A stretch of 64,000 nucleotides of DNA from Lamellibrachia satsuma (Eukaryota > Annelida > Polychaeta > Sabellida > Siboglinidae): positions 6,148,501 to 6,212,500 of the forward strand of contig BSQZ01000026.1 of NCBI GenBank assembly GCA_033239005.1, given 5' to 3'. Positions within the stretch are counted from its first letter, which is position 1; each line of letters starts with the position of its first letter. The position numbers and the translations under genes are program-made. The notes below the pieces were generated by a model that had not been told where the DNA came from, searched no databases, and worked only from the letters and a program-made list of their open reading frames with translations. Shown here in pieces: positions 12,196 through 24,223 of this stretch.

Positions 12196-13345
12196 CTTAG
12201 TGCGTAAACAAAAAGATATGCCGGCGAAACCCGACCCGATTTGCACAATGCTATCGCCCGCTGCCTCCCCCTCCGCCCGAGGCGACGCCCGCCGCAGTCG
12301 CCGAACGCGCCGCGCGGGTCAAGCCGGTACAACGACGTCGCCGCATCCATTCAACGGATCGGGTTCTCGCGCGCCGGGCAAAACATCTCGAAAAAGCGAC
12401 GACGGACAAACAGCTAGCGCGTAGAAGCAATCGCTTGAGCCGGCGGCGTCGCAAAAACGGACGGTCGCCGTGTCAGCTAGGCCGTGACACGGAAAATCCC
12501 CGTTAGCAGTCGAATCATCGCTCGCCGGCTGCACGACGACTCACAATGATTGTGATTTGAACCGGTCCCGTACGTGAGCCCGCGCATTCATTGTGGTGCC
12601 CGGGCAAAACAGCGACCTCAATCAATTTTACTGCGCAGAAAGTTGGATGTGACACATATGCGTTGTGTCACACTTACGACTCACACCATCGACCGACTCA
12701 CTCCATCGACCACATAATACGTCCGTAGAGGAAATCCTGTGTGAATCAAACCTGAACGTTTTTAATTTGGGGACTTTTCGTTAACTGAAAGATAGACTTT
12801 GCGAGGGTTCATCCTCCAAAACCCACACATCCCCATAACCATAACCCGTAACAGTTACTGTGACGTACATTTGAAGGATTGTACGCACGCCCTCTTTGTT
12901 AGACATCTGTAAAACCTGCAGGTGCGCCCCCTGGGGAATGAAGCGCGCGGGTCTGAACGCGCGCTGCGGCACGCACGAGCTCATCCCAAACCACAGCCCG
13001 TATATACCTGTTCTCTCCTCCACCGGTCGCCCCAGCCTGTCACTACCCCGCGCGTCCCCACCACTGGCGAGGCCAATTGGGAACAACAAAACTGGGATGG
13101 GCGGGTCACGTGGAGCCAAAACCACCGGACCGGCGTTGAGTCATTCACCGAAGGCGCGCGTCGCTTATATAGTCGTTGTCTTCGCGTTCAGCGCCGTGGT
13201 CGAGACCGGGCGACCACGATACGTCGGTGTCCCCTATCCGAAGAATGTCGCCAGCCGTTGCGAGCACGTGGTCGCGCTGCAACAGGTACGACTGGAACCG
13301 ATCGCGGACACGATCAACAGGTATGGATACGTTGACAATAGGTGA
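12196..13345. promoter_or_regulatory. CpG-rich island with a TATA-like promoter candidate
   Basis: CpG dinucleotides are dense (12270-12540 and 12940-13330) compared with the AT-rich flanks. GTCGCTTATATAGTCG at about 13160-13175 is TATA-like. About 85-90 nt downstream AAGAATGTCGCCAGCC could start a short coding exon ending CAACAG|GTACGA near 13286. ORFs of 114-149 residues on both strands match nothing I recognise. The promoter role is inferred from composition and the TATA-like motif only. Confidence 0.35.
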
Positions 13346-14859
13346 TAGCAGGCCTGTTATACGTGATAATGATGCATGAGTTATATTGACAGGCTTATTT
13401 AGCTTTACGAAACTTCGTAAAATTTATCGGAAGCCTCAACGACATTGTGGGGTCTGTGCCTATTTATAATGCCACATTTGACTCTCTCACAGCTTGATTA
13501 TAACTCATATTGTTACCAAAATGCGCCGTTACTAATACTAAATGGGTCCTTTCTCGTGGCTTATACTTTCTATGTGACACAAATACCGACAGAATATGTT
13601 AACACGTTCGTGCATTAATGTGAACTTGGTTTTACGCAGCGGTAATTATATATGATCAGCTATTTTAGAATATTTAGAATCAATTGCTACAAAATACATT
13701 GTACCGTTAACATGAATATTCCCACGGCTAAACTGTGTTTTGTGATTCTTGTTCCATTGGGTGATACGCGGAATTGTGTTAAAGCATAATAGCTGTATTT
13801 GATATGGTGTACTGGATTACACGTGCCATTGTCCCATAAACGCGTATAAATGTTATTTGGCACGTTGAACAATTCTATCGCCCCCTGTCGGATAATTAAG
13901 TCAAACCGGCTAGATCCGCCTCGTGTAGTGAGCTGCCTAATATAAGTGCTTTGGCTGCCTCTAAACACTTCAGCACGCAAAAAATCGTTGCGTCATTTGT
14001 ATACGGTTGACGAACACACCTGCTCCGTCACGCTGACATCACAGAAGACAACGGTGCGTTGGCTGGCCTAGTGTGTCGCAAAAAAAGTCATTACCATTCA
14101 CCGCGCGATAGTCCGGCGTTGCATTGGACGCGAGTACTTGTATGTACCGAGACACCCACATATGACCTCGTATAGATAAGGAGAGCTTTTCTTTTGCTGT
14201 TTGTTTGTTCTGTTTTGCTCTCGGCGCCGTGGTCATTATTTCGTCCAAATCTGGCTGCGTGAAAGCACGGAATAGGGAGTTAGTACACGGAACCGCGCAC
14301 GGTGTGTGGTTGTGAGTGCGATACAACGACCGGGGTCCGTCGGTGGAACCGGATCTGTGGATAACGTTGGCGTTGTTATTCTATGTTGACCGCGACGTGA
14401 GATCTCGAAGTCTATCGCTTTCATTCATCCGCCCCACCCCCTCCCCCACCCCGCTATCCTACTCGTACCTGCTTACGCGATTCGCCGCGTCATTTCTTGC
14501 TCAGCATGCATGGACCGGGTCTGCACGTCTCAGTGACTGGTTCGTGAATAATAATGTACATCACCAAGGCCCGGGAAACGCCAGGAAATAATACGTATTC
14601 AATTGGGTGTAAACGTAGTGGACGGCTAGCTGGAAATTAGTTCGTCAGCATAGAAATGAGGCGCAAAGGATCAACGCCGTGGATACCCGGGCCGACAACC
14701 CTATTTGTTGATGATTCAGAAAAAAACATCGACTTTGACAGGCAACACACGCGGCATGCATGCAGATGCGACGTCACTACAAAGTCGCAAAGCTAAACGT
14801 TCTGCGACAAGGAAACGTCGCTAAAACGTTATGTGACAAGGTAAGTCGAGTGACGCTTA
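13346..14859. other. No gene recognised
   Basis: Moderate GC, several unremarkable ORFs of 62-97 residues. Only the donor-bearing fragment at 14.76-14.84 kb stands out. Confidence 0.5.
14760..14840 (+). other. Possible coding exon or donor-bearing fragment
   Basis: An ATG-started stretch reading MQMRRHYKVAKLNVLRQGNV ends in an excellent donor, GACAAG|GTAAGT, at about 14839-14840. No homology recognised and no downstream exon found, so this may be chance. Confidence 0.2.
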
Positions 14860-14860
14860 T

Positions 14861-15003
14861 CGCACACCTCCCGATCCCTGCATGCACATATCGCACACCT
14901 CCCGATCCCTGCATGCACATATCGCACACCTCCAGATCCCTGCATGCACATATCGCACACCTCCAGATCCCTGCATGCACATATCGCACACCTCCCGATC
15001 CCA
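14861..15003. repeat. 31-bp minisatellite, about 4.6 copies
   Basis: CATATCGCACACCTCCCGAT plus CCCTGCATGCA, with a C/A variant (CTCCMGATC). Contiguous units, unrelated in sequence to the 11.6-kb array. Overlapping ORFs on both strands are artefacts. Confidence 0.95.
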
Positions 15004-15164
15004 CCGTGTCCACATAGTCCACAACATGGATAACCTCGAACGAGTTAAACGCAGGACGTCAAAGCAAATCTCCGGTTTAAACAAAAGACTTACCCAGAAA
15101 GGATATAAAACCGACGTTTCCAAGTCTTAACTATGGAAACTACTTGAACATCACTGCATCTACG

Positions 15165-15201
15165 TCACCCGTAACTACGCAACGTCACCCGTAACTACGC
15201 A
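15165..15201. repeat. Short direct repeat CGTCACCCGTAACTACGCA
   Basis: Two adjacent copies of a 20-bp unit; looser versions (ACGTCA, CACAACTACGTCA) follow at 15240-15260. Confidence 0.8.
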
Positions 15202-17410
15202 TTGACGGTGTACGTAGACCACCGCGATCTACTGGGAGTCGCGTCACAACTACGTCATATGAGATTGGCTGGCCATGTTCCAAGCAAATACCTGGCGCTT
15301 GTTCAGTTGGAGGCCAACCGGGATGTGTAAATTTTATTATTGCTTCATGGACTACGATTGAATTCTTACTAATCACGTCATGCTGACAGTCACGTTTTAG
15401 ACGGTTTAGAGCGAGTTGAATTGCAGCCAACATCCCACACGTAAACAACTTTTATCTACGAAGGCCAGTATATTTACGTCATTATCCCCAGGATTGCTTT
15501 ACGTCACTCGAGTTAAATTCTTATGACTGGGTGCTGACGTCAAATGTTTGGCTTATGTTTTGGCTATATTTTTATCAATGGAAAAATCCACAACGAGCAT
15601 TTCCTCTATTAGCTAATGCTTTTGTCTTATTACTTCTCGATCTATCCTTTGAATGCGAGCAGCTTTGTTGATTGAAGAAGGTTGCTGTTAGCACTGCGAA
15701 ATATTAGGAGTGCCGCGCGAACGAATTTGGCCTTTGCGGCCGGCGTGAACGGTGTCAAGCGGTACGGGGCTCTGTTTGTTCGAATGTGTGTTCACATATT
15801 TGTTGCGAAGGCTGCATATAAATCAGTGCGGCGAGATATCGGTCACAAAGGGATATTCGTCACGCGAGCCTTCCACGCCTTGACGTGTGAAACTGTCGCA
15901 CGTGTTGCTCGCTGACTGGACCGCCCGGCCGTCCACTGGCTGGACCGTCCGTGTGGTATTCTTGGAATAGTGATTCACAGCGTTCACTGACTGTGCAGAG
16001 CTAACTCATCTCATCCGATCGATACGTGGCGGTCTTCCGCGGCATGACGTGTTTTTCAACCCGATGCCGTCTTTAAATATTCCGAGCTGATTCATTCACA
16101 AGGCCGAGTTTCTTGCCGTGACGATGTCAATGCTCACCTAATTGCATTCGCCTCGTTGTATCGTTCGACGCTTCCTCGGTCTGAAGCGTTGAGCGAGATT
16201 ACGACAGTGGCTCCGCCTATTGAACGATGGTTAAACTAGCTGCAGCATAGAACGCCTTTGAACCAAGATGATACGCGTGAACGTTTGATGAGCAAGGACA
16301 GAACAAAAGTCGTCACGGGACGATGAAAACAGTTAACACTGGCGACTCAATATAACATCCACCGTATTTGCGATGACATTATGCAACAAAGAACGCCAGG
16401 AAGAAACGCCAATGATGATTCATTGTTAAAAACACGGTTCTTAACAAATTAGATGAGTCAATGTGAGGTGACTAACTGACTGCGGGGAATTAAGCGGTGG
16501 CGACAACTGCGCAATGTGTTAATAGGCTCACGTCTTGTGGTAGTTCTCGACACGGCTCGGAGTCGGGGGAATCATCTGTAGACGACGTGTGCATGTGTAA
16601 ACATCCAGGAGACGGCGGTAGACACCGAGTTGGTTGGTAAACCGACATGTGCCGAATTCCCCGATTTCACAAAGCGATGATTTCCCCAAAGACGAGGGCA
16701 TATTCGTTTTTTTTTTAGAGATTTTCTGGTGCATGGTGTTGATTGTATCCGAAAAAAAATGATTCGGATGCATGGAACATTGGGAAAGCCGGGTGTCGTT
16801 TCTACCAACGACACTTCTACATTGGATTGTGCCGTAACTAATAGCAACACAACGTTTTTACTGCACCCGGGTTGCATTCAACGATTTGGCGGGAAAGACA
16901 CTCTAAGCACAATCTTCTGAATTTCTGTTTTTGTGCGAACCACGGAAGGAGCTTTCTACCCTAGGCAATACGTTGCAACACTGCACCCGTGTCGCTCTAA
17001 AGTTATCTAAAAGTACTATGTAACCCGTACTACACCGGGTGTCCCGCCGAGTGAAATATGCCCGTCAGATGCGTCCGTGATTAACGGCTATTGAGTACAT
17101 TACCGGAGTTGGCAATACACCGAGTTGTGTTTTGTTGCCGTGATGTCACGTGATGTCACGGGGTCATCGCGGAACACAAGGTAACTAATCTAACTGATCT
17201 CGACAACAGATGGCGTTCTGTGACGTGAGTTCAGGTAGTTACGTATCGTAACCCGAGGGCAGGGCGGGACTTCTTTAGCCGAGTTTGTCAAATTAGTCAA
17301 ATTCATCTCGATTTATTTCCGTTTCTTTGTTTATGCTTGTAGACAGATGGCCTATGAGACAAAGTGTGTCTGCGCATATCAATAACGCGCATGCCCTACA
17401 CACGTACGCG
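15202..17410. other. No gene recognised
   Basis: Relatively CpG-rich, especially 15680-16220, but no exon pair or known domain. ORFs of up to 101 residues overlap one another on the minus strand at 16.53-16.88 kb. Confidence 0.5.
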
Positions 17411-17415
17411 GGGCA

Positions 17416-17450
17416 ACACGCACGCACGCACGCACGCACGCACGCCGCAC
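17416..17450. repeat. (CGCA)n microsatellite
   Basis: An uninterrupted CACG tetranucleotide run of about 30 bp. Confidence 0.9.
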
Positions 17451-17459
17451 GCTTTGAAT

Positions 17460-19020
17460 TGAGTTGAATTAAACGCTCATAGAATTTGCATGAAATATTC
17501 TATAGGATTTTTGCAGAGACAATTATGAATATTATTGTTATTGTTTTTTAAATATAATATTTTATAGGATTTTTGTGGATATTTCTATTTATGGTAGTAT
17601 TCCATAATTTTCTATACAATATTATATTATGCTCTATCTAATTATATAAAATGCTATACAAATCTATAGAAAATTTAAGTAGGTTCTATAGTGTTCTATG
17701 TAGAATTGTACCATACTATGCTTTATAGACGTCTACACAATTCTACAGAATGTGTGTGTAAATACAGTTTTCTTTATCACCGGTACGAAGCAGTTTAATT
17801 AAATAAACCAACCCCTCCGTGATTTATCCGAGCATGTTCGTGCTCGTCCGAAATTATCCGAGCATGTTCGTGCTCGTCCGAAATTATCCGAGCGTTATCG
17901 TGCTCGTCCGAAATTAAAACGCGTCAAAATTTACAATTGCACAAACGGAACGTCTCCAAAATACCCGAACAAGCATGAGTCGATCGGTTTTTCTCTCCCC
18001 GGACATGACTGAAAGGCCACACCTCGTAAGTTAATCCCCTCTCAGACTGGGTTGGTTAGTTCCCGCTACCAGTGCGTGCCCTGATCACGTGCAACGTTCT
18101 CGCCGACTCACCCCATTGTGAAATGTCGTCTCCTCTCGTCCCAATAAGGCCAAGGGCAAGCACGTGTTGCCATTTGCAAAGTCCGTTACAGAGTCGGCGA
18201 TCGTGGCTGATCTCAGCGCTCGCTCCGTTACACCTCTAGGTTGTTAAAGGGAACGCACAACGACGTTCATTAGTTAATTGTGTTCATTAGTTAACTGGTA
18301 CGGCCCTAGTTGGCTGTTTCGTATAATTAAAATGCACCTCGGTGTGCATCTAAGTTAAGAGTGTTATACTCCACGTGTTAAAATGTTTATTGCTACAGTA
18401 TATTGACCACCAAAAACGGGAATTGTATCCCTATAATATACGTCGTAAAACTCGCATATTTAATTTCATCGCCAAATCGCGTATTTGATAAAACATTAAG
18501 ATGTGAAAGATCGCGTTTTGTATGGATATTATTTTTAAACAACCGAGATTTTATAAATACTAATGAATTCAGTTTATGTCTGCGTGCCGTGTCCAGTAGG
18601 CCATTCGTTCGGTTAACTAATGAACATCGCTGTACATTCATTGAAATCACTGCAACTAACCGTCTTCTACGCGGAACATAAATAGCTTTACCTTGAGACG
18701 GCCCCCTAGAGACGACGAAAGGTTTTCCCTTTCGTCTGCCACCCCGTCTGCAGTCCCGCGGCCAAGTACTGTGTTGCCGCTTTGGAACGTATATTTTGAC
18801 ATATTTCCCCAGGTCTTGTTTTAAATGTTTTTTTCTAATTAAATTTTTTTCAGTAACTCCCTCCCCCGAGGTACGCATGTTGACGGCGACTAATCGCGAC
18901 GACAGATCGACGGACGGTAGTGTATCAGAGTCAGTTTGACATCCAACTAATCCGAGCTGGTGACAGACGACAATTAATTATTCACTGCGACATGTCCAGT
19001 GGTTCCGTGAACAACTTACC
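17460..19020. other. No gene recognised; one unknown 161-aa ORF
   Basis: 17480-17760 is AT-rich with repeated TTCTATA/TATAGAA words. The minus-strand ORF 18393-18878 is basic and starts MRTSGEGVTEKNLIRKKHLK; its length in AT-rich DNA is mildly notable but there is no recognisable domain. Confidence 0.45.
17826..17918. repeat. 30-bp minisatellite, three hairpin-forming copies
   Basis: TTATCCGAGCATGTTCGTGC plus TCGTCCGAAA, three contiguous times; in the third copy the core is GCGTTATCGTGC. Each unit holds a short palindrome, GAGCA...TGCTC. Confidence 0.9.
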
Positions 19021-19025
19021 ACGCG

Positions 19026-19172
19026 GTGTTACCTTAACTTTGGGAACATACTATTGGGTATAGGTCACTAGCTAGTGTTACCTTAACTTTGGGAACATAC
19101 TATTGGGTATAGGTCACTAGCTAGTGTTACCTTAACTTTGGGAACATACTATTGGGTATAGGTCACTAACTA
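19026..19172. repeat. 49-bp tandem triplication
   Basis: Three nearly identical 49-bp units starting GTGTTACCTTAACTTTGGGA and ending GTCACTAGCTA. A single change is seen in copy 3 (CTAACTA). Confidence 0.95.
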
Positions 19173-19414
19173 GTGGGTCAATTCCGCGAAACTGACACGG
19201 TGCCAAACAGTTGAAACCCCTCAGATTTTGAAATATCAGTCCACACAAACGAACGACCAATGTGTAGTTATGCTAACAGGAATTTAAGTCAATCTCAAAG
19301 TCCATTATTTGAAACCATTTAGGTCTTAGTACAAGTAATATTTATTTAATTAACTATAGTAACACTGTCAAACATATTTGTTTACATAATTATAGGAAAT
19401 TACTATTCCTTTGC

Positions 19415-19600
19415 AGCGGACTCTCGCTATAATGACTCCTGATGTAAGGAATACCCGCTTAAATATAAAGAATAACTGTTGAAGTCTCCATTCTGGTCTG
19501 GACTGTTTTATGTAGCCATGGATATAAGGAACATCGGCTATATAGAACAGTTTGACCAAGTCCCAACATGTTCCTTGTAACGAAAGCCCACTGTAATGGG
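19415..19600. mobile_element. Pogo/Tigger-like MITE
   Basis: The left end GCGGACTCTCGCTATAATGA and the inverted right end TACAGTGGGCTTTCGTTACA (read on the minus strand) resemble the CAGTGGAnnnTCGnTATAA termini of pogo/Tigger elements. The internal GGATATAAGGAACATCGGCT recurs at 23.16 kb. No transposase remains. Confidence 0.6.
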
Positions 19601-22600
19601 CACTGGTGGGAATAATCTGACAGTAGTCACTGCGGTGTGTGTTGCAATGCAGATCTGTCACGTACTGCGGTGCAACGCGGCAAGTCTAAACTATACGAGG
19701 TGGACGCATCGTGTGTGATGCCACCGTGTTTCACCCTCCCCGCTAATTGGAGGGTCGGTTAACGGGTGTTGTTTTCAGTTCAAGGCGTGCACGCTCCATC
19801 CCCATCCACGGAGTTTGCTCCACCGGCCGGCCTCACAGAATGAACAACAGCACACACACGATGGACAGCACTCACACGACGGACAGCACTCACACGCGAA
19901 CGTTGGAGAGCTTGTATATCTGGGATTTCAGGGGGCATTTTGTAACAAACAAGTGACAATGCCCTATGAAATTCTGAATTTGCTAGCAAAACACGACACG
20001 ATCGACGGCCGTCGCGCATGCGTCAACGAGCAAGAAGCATTCCGGCAGGAATATATTTATATATCTACAGTTCTGCTGACAAAAACCTGATCACGGAATA
20101 TGGTCACGTCGGCCACTGAACTGTTTTATCCACATTATAATGGTACGCTTCGTATAGTGATATCTCATCAGTGGCGGGTGGTGGCCAGCGCTGTATATAG
20201 CGTGAAACTCCAGCAGGGAAATGTCAAAGAAATAGGTAAGATGTGGTAATTAATGTATAAATATAGTACCTATACTATGACCAAATAATCGCAACAGCTG
20301 TCACTCTGCCTAATTGCGACACAGCGTTTGCGGTTGCTAACTCGCTATGGTTCAGTTCATTTAGCCACTGAGCATACAGCTGACGTCATCACACGTTGAA
20401 GGCAATTCACCTTTGGGTATAAGTACACATCTGTTTCCATAGAAATGTATTGTAATTGCGCACAAGTACGAAGCAATATTCTCTTGTGCCATTTATGCAA
20501 CTGCCAATATGTGTAAGTGCTTGTGACATCATTAGTTACACCATGCAACAAGTTGCCTCCATTAAACGTCTCCAGCGCGGAACACGATCGGCACGACAGC
20601 TGGCATAGAGGAACAGCAAAAAGCGGCCCAGATCGTAACGTAACGCAGTAGATTGGTCTTGGCATTGGCAAATGAAACCGCTAACGTTATGCTGTTACTG
20701 GCCATACGACACTTGGAATTATGTTACATGGAATGTTATCGTTGTTGTACTGTGCGGCAATACTGCGCTGCCTATCTGTACAGTGAAACCAAATAAATCA
20801 TTCACTTTCTTGGCGACTTCGTTTCTCCGTTGGGCACGGGTAGAGCAGAATGTATTTAGATACTGCAATACATAGATACATGAGTTGGTGTTTAGTTAGG
20901 ACACACTAGACGTTTATGAACAAAGTGCTAGTTAACGCCTCTGATTAAATTACTCAGCTACCAACATCGTATAGAAGGCGAATGCACGAAACAACATCAT
21001 CCGTAAACTAACAAACTCAAAATGTGGAAGTAGAGCACCGACTCTAAGACCCAGCGGCCTTGTTCTCTGATATTCTACCGCTGAATACGCATGTGCTGCA
21101 TGGGCGAGATCAACACCTGCAAACAAGTAGAACCCTGTCCTGCTTGACTGCTTTCGAATCACAACGGGCTGTCTGGAACCTACGCCTGCTTGCTGGCATA
21201 GCTCCCCCGGACACCAGGCTGACTGTTGTTAGCCGACCAGAAAGCTCAATACAAGTGGCAGACACAGAACACAAACTACACAAGCACGTGCTTGCTGAGA
21301 GCCGACTGAAGTCGCAGAAAGCTTCACGAACACCACGAAGCCGCTGAACTCCCTGCGGCACCAGACTGGAAATGTGGAAAATATTCGCATTCCATTATTA
21401 AACAGTCGCACAACAAGAGTGTGTCTGCGTTGACACGTAGCGTAATAACAAAGACAACGACCGCATGACGTAAAACAACAAAGGTCATAAGTCATTTTAT
21501 TTTAGCGAAAGATATAGCGATCAATCAATCATGTATAGTTTAGCTCAAAATAAAATGACGTCATCAAACACGATGTTCGTGTGTGTTTATTTTATACAAG
21601 ACTATCAAAAATGTAAAGACGACAGTCAGCGTAGTTTAGTCATCATGTAGCCACTGTAGACCCATCTTCGTGAACTAGTAGTTGTGATATTTTATTATGT
21701 GGACAGCAGCCACCGCCAATAGGCCTACGAAGATGCATAGGATTGAATACAGAAATCCGCGAAATCGTCCCCAGTGCGCGGTTCAAACACGCAGCCAAGT
21801 CCGCGTACTTTGGTCGCAGCGAGAGACCGTCTTAATTTCCACTGTCTGCTCCCACCGAGGTCACCGCGTCTAGACGAGGCGGGAAGCCGATGCCTTACGC
21901 GGAATGTCATAAAAAAGGTTGTCTACATGCAAGAATGGCGCCAGATATTAGATTCACACTAATTTACCAAGTCACACACACAACTGGTTTTGTAACTATG
22001 TCTCGCTTTTCACGGTCAATTTGGCCTTTTTCTTTGTAACGTTTCGACTGCGTTCAGTTTTCTTCACCAGACTTATTATACCGCTAGGTTGTATTCAGTC
22101 TGGCGAAGACGGCTGAAAGTCGAAACGTTACGGACTTACAGAGATACAACTGTCTATAGAAACGGGAGAGTATCAAATTATTACAATCTCTTCAATTATT
22201 GCGAAGAGTTTTATGTGTGTTGTATATTTGCAACAGAGGGATACGTAGTTCTATACTGGAGCTTTGCGATTTCATATTGACCCAGATTCAACGTAACGAA
22301 TATGACTATTGACACTTTTGACATAAAATTTAAGCTAGCAAGCGGCGATGCGTTGCCGCGATGCGATGCGTTGCAGCGATGCGATGCGTTGCCGCGATGA
22401 CATGAGGTTTACGTAATGAGAATTTAAACTATTGCCTAATGGTGTATATATCACATCATCGTGACAACGCATTACCTTGTGAATAATTAAACAATTGGCA
22501 TAAGCTGTGAAATCTTTAGTGGTAGGCGCTACGATTCCCACACAAAAGCTACCTGTCTGTGAGGCGAAAGTGACAGGCAAATCATTGAATGCAAGAATAA

Positions 22601-23134
22601 ATGCGAATACACAAGTTCTGTTAAAAAACACCCCGCGTAAATGAGCGCAACACTAAAAAATACACGACTGCTAGTGGCAATACCGTGACCGGAGTCTGTC
22701 GGCAGGCCTACTACATGCAGCGCGTCGCGCAGTGTACTGGCTGCGTCCAACTGACTGGGAAACTACAGGAGTGTCCGTACTACTCCAGGCCTAGGGCCAC
22801 CTACAGCTCACTGCTGGGTTACTTGGTTCGGGATCTGCGCTTAGCCGTCTGCCTCCCAGTACAAGGTCTTGCTATTCATGCCCGCGGGGAATATACACTT
22901 GGTTGACTTTCCAACGTCACCAGAAATGCACAGTCACGGCAGTTACTTGTATGGGCAAAATAACAAGGCAGGCCTATTCCGCTACATTTAGTAGTTTAAA
23001 TCTGTTAATGTACTGTCTCTGGACTGGTTACTTTGTTATACTTTTAACTCAACGTGTTATATGTAAAATGCGCAAAACAGTGGCATCTTGGACTAACTCC
23101 AGATGCACGGAATATCATTTAAAAGGAATAACTT
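19601..23134. other. Mostly unique intergenic DNA
   Basis: Holds a short CACTCACACGACGGACAG repeat (19855-19900), the 22.0-kb foldback and a GCGATGCGTTGC repeat (22343-22400). ORFs of 60-104 residues show no family resemblance. Confidence 0.5.
22035..22135. repeat. Imperfect foldback, arms GTAACGTTTCGAC / GTCGAAACGTTAC
   Basis: The 13-bp outer arms are perfect. Inner segments (TTCAG...TTCTTC.CCAGA and TCTGG.GAAGA...CTGAA) pair imperfectly around a loop near 22080-22090. Total about 96 bp. Probably a MITE-type or structured repeat. Confidence 0.65.
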
Positions 23135-23245
23135 TGAAAAACATGCACTGTTTTATGTACCCGTGGATATAAGGAACATCGGATATGTGGAACAGTTTGC
23201 CCAAGTCCCAACATCTTTCTTATAGCGAAAGTCCACTGTGTCTTA
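23135..23245. mobile_element. Half copy of the same pogo/Tigger-like MITE
   Basis: ACTGTTTTATGTACCCGTGG, GGATATAAGGAACATCGGAT, CCCAAGTCCCAACATCTTTC and AGCGAAAGTCCACTGTG match the right half of the 19.4-kb element. The left half is absent. Confidence 0.6.
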
Positions 23246-23474
23246 CGTTAGGTATCCAGTATACAGAGCTCAGTACATGTCCATAACTGCATTAACACAG
23301 ACTGGGGCCAGGCTAGTTAGTTCTGTACAGTTGTAATTTACGTGTAAATTTATGTGCATGTATAATATAGTACTTGGGTAGAATAGAATTTCAACAATGT
23401 ACGGAAACAGGAAGAATCAACTAAAGTAACAAGGGAAACACGAATTACTCTGAATTAACAATCGACTTTGCTTG

Positions 23475-23573
23475 CATATAGCTTACATATAGCTTACCTA
23501 TAGCTTACATATAGTTTACATATAGCTTACATATAGTTTACATATAGCTTACCTATAGCTCACATATAGTTTA
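23475..23573. repeat. 11-bp minisatellite, nine copies
   Basis: CATATAGCTTA, with alternating GCTTA/GTTTA variants and CCTATAG units at the third and eighth positions. Confidence 0.9.
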
Positions 23574-23699
23574 CACGTCGTTTACGCTTTTCTTGTTGGT
23601 TTCAGTTTTCTCTGACGCAAAATAGACCTTTTTTGGTGTCCTGCCTTAAAGACAGGTATTTCCAACTTCCCATACGCTTGTACGTTGCATTAAATGCTT

Positions 23700-23800
23700 T
23701 ATTACGAAATGACTGAGAAAGTAGTAAGGTGTAATTTGAACCCACGACCCTCTAGTGATAAGAGACACTCCACTGAGCCACCATGGCAATGCATCAGCTA
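23700..23800 (-). mobile_element. tRNA-like SINE head
   Basis: The minus strand reads CATGGTGGCTCAGTGGAGTG, then ACTAGAGGGTCGTGGGTTCA, then AATTACACC: A-box and B-box spacing of a tRNA-derived SINE. No CCA end or clean acceptor stem, so not called a tRNA gene. Confidence 0.55.
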
Positions 23801-24223
23801 CACATGGCAGATGGTATCCCGTGGGGTACTCAGAAACTTGTTTTTGCAAATGAAATATCACTTTAGTGATGCAAGAAGAAGGGTTCCAGGGTGTTTGTGA
23901 AAATTGACACTGCGTTCTGGGCATATTTCCTAGAAACTATCTTATCTGGGTACCCGTGAATCGTTTAAACGATAAAGCCACGTAACTTTCTATTTTGCAA
24001 TCTTGGCTATTTATTTATATATTGATAAAACTGTACTTATCACATGCTACATTGACCTATTACCTAAATTAAATATCTAAGACACTTATTTTTAATATTA
24101 GTTTAACTTGGTGAGAATTGCTTTAATTTGTAATTATAGCTGTATTTACTTAAAAGGCACTGTATCAAAAACATTATAATAAAGTTGGTTTACTGGAAAC
24201 AATTGGTTCATCAAATCTATCTC

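Noticed and set aside
12896..13345. 149-aa ORF in the CpG-rich block as a protein gene
   Set aside because: Several overlapping ORFs are open on both strands because of high GC; no domain.
11590..15003. Short regular repeats considered as a CRISPR array
   Set aside because: Units are contiguous without spacers, no cas genes, and the genome is eukaryotic.
18393..18878. 161-aa basic minus-strand ORF as a gene
   Set aside because: No recognisable domain, no splice context, and composition follows the surrounding DNA; described as intergenic.
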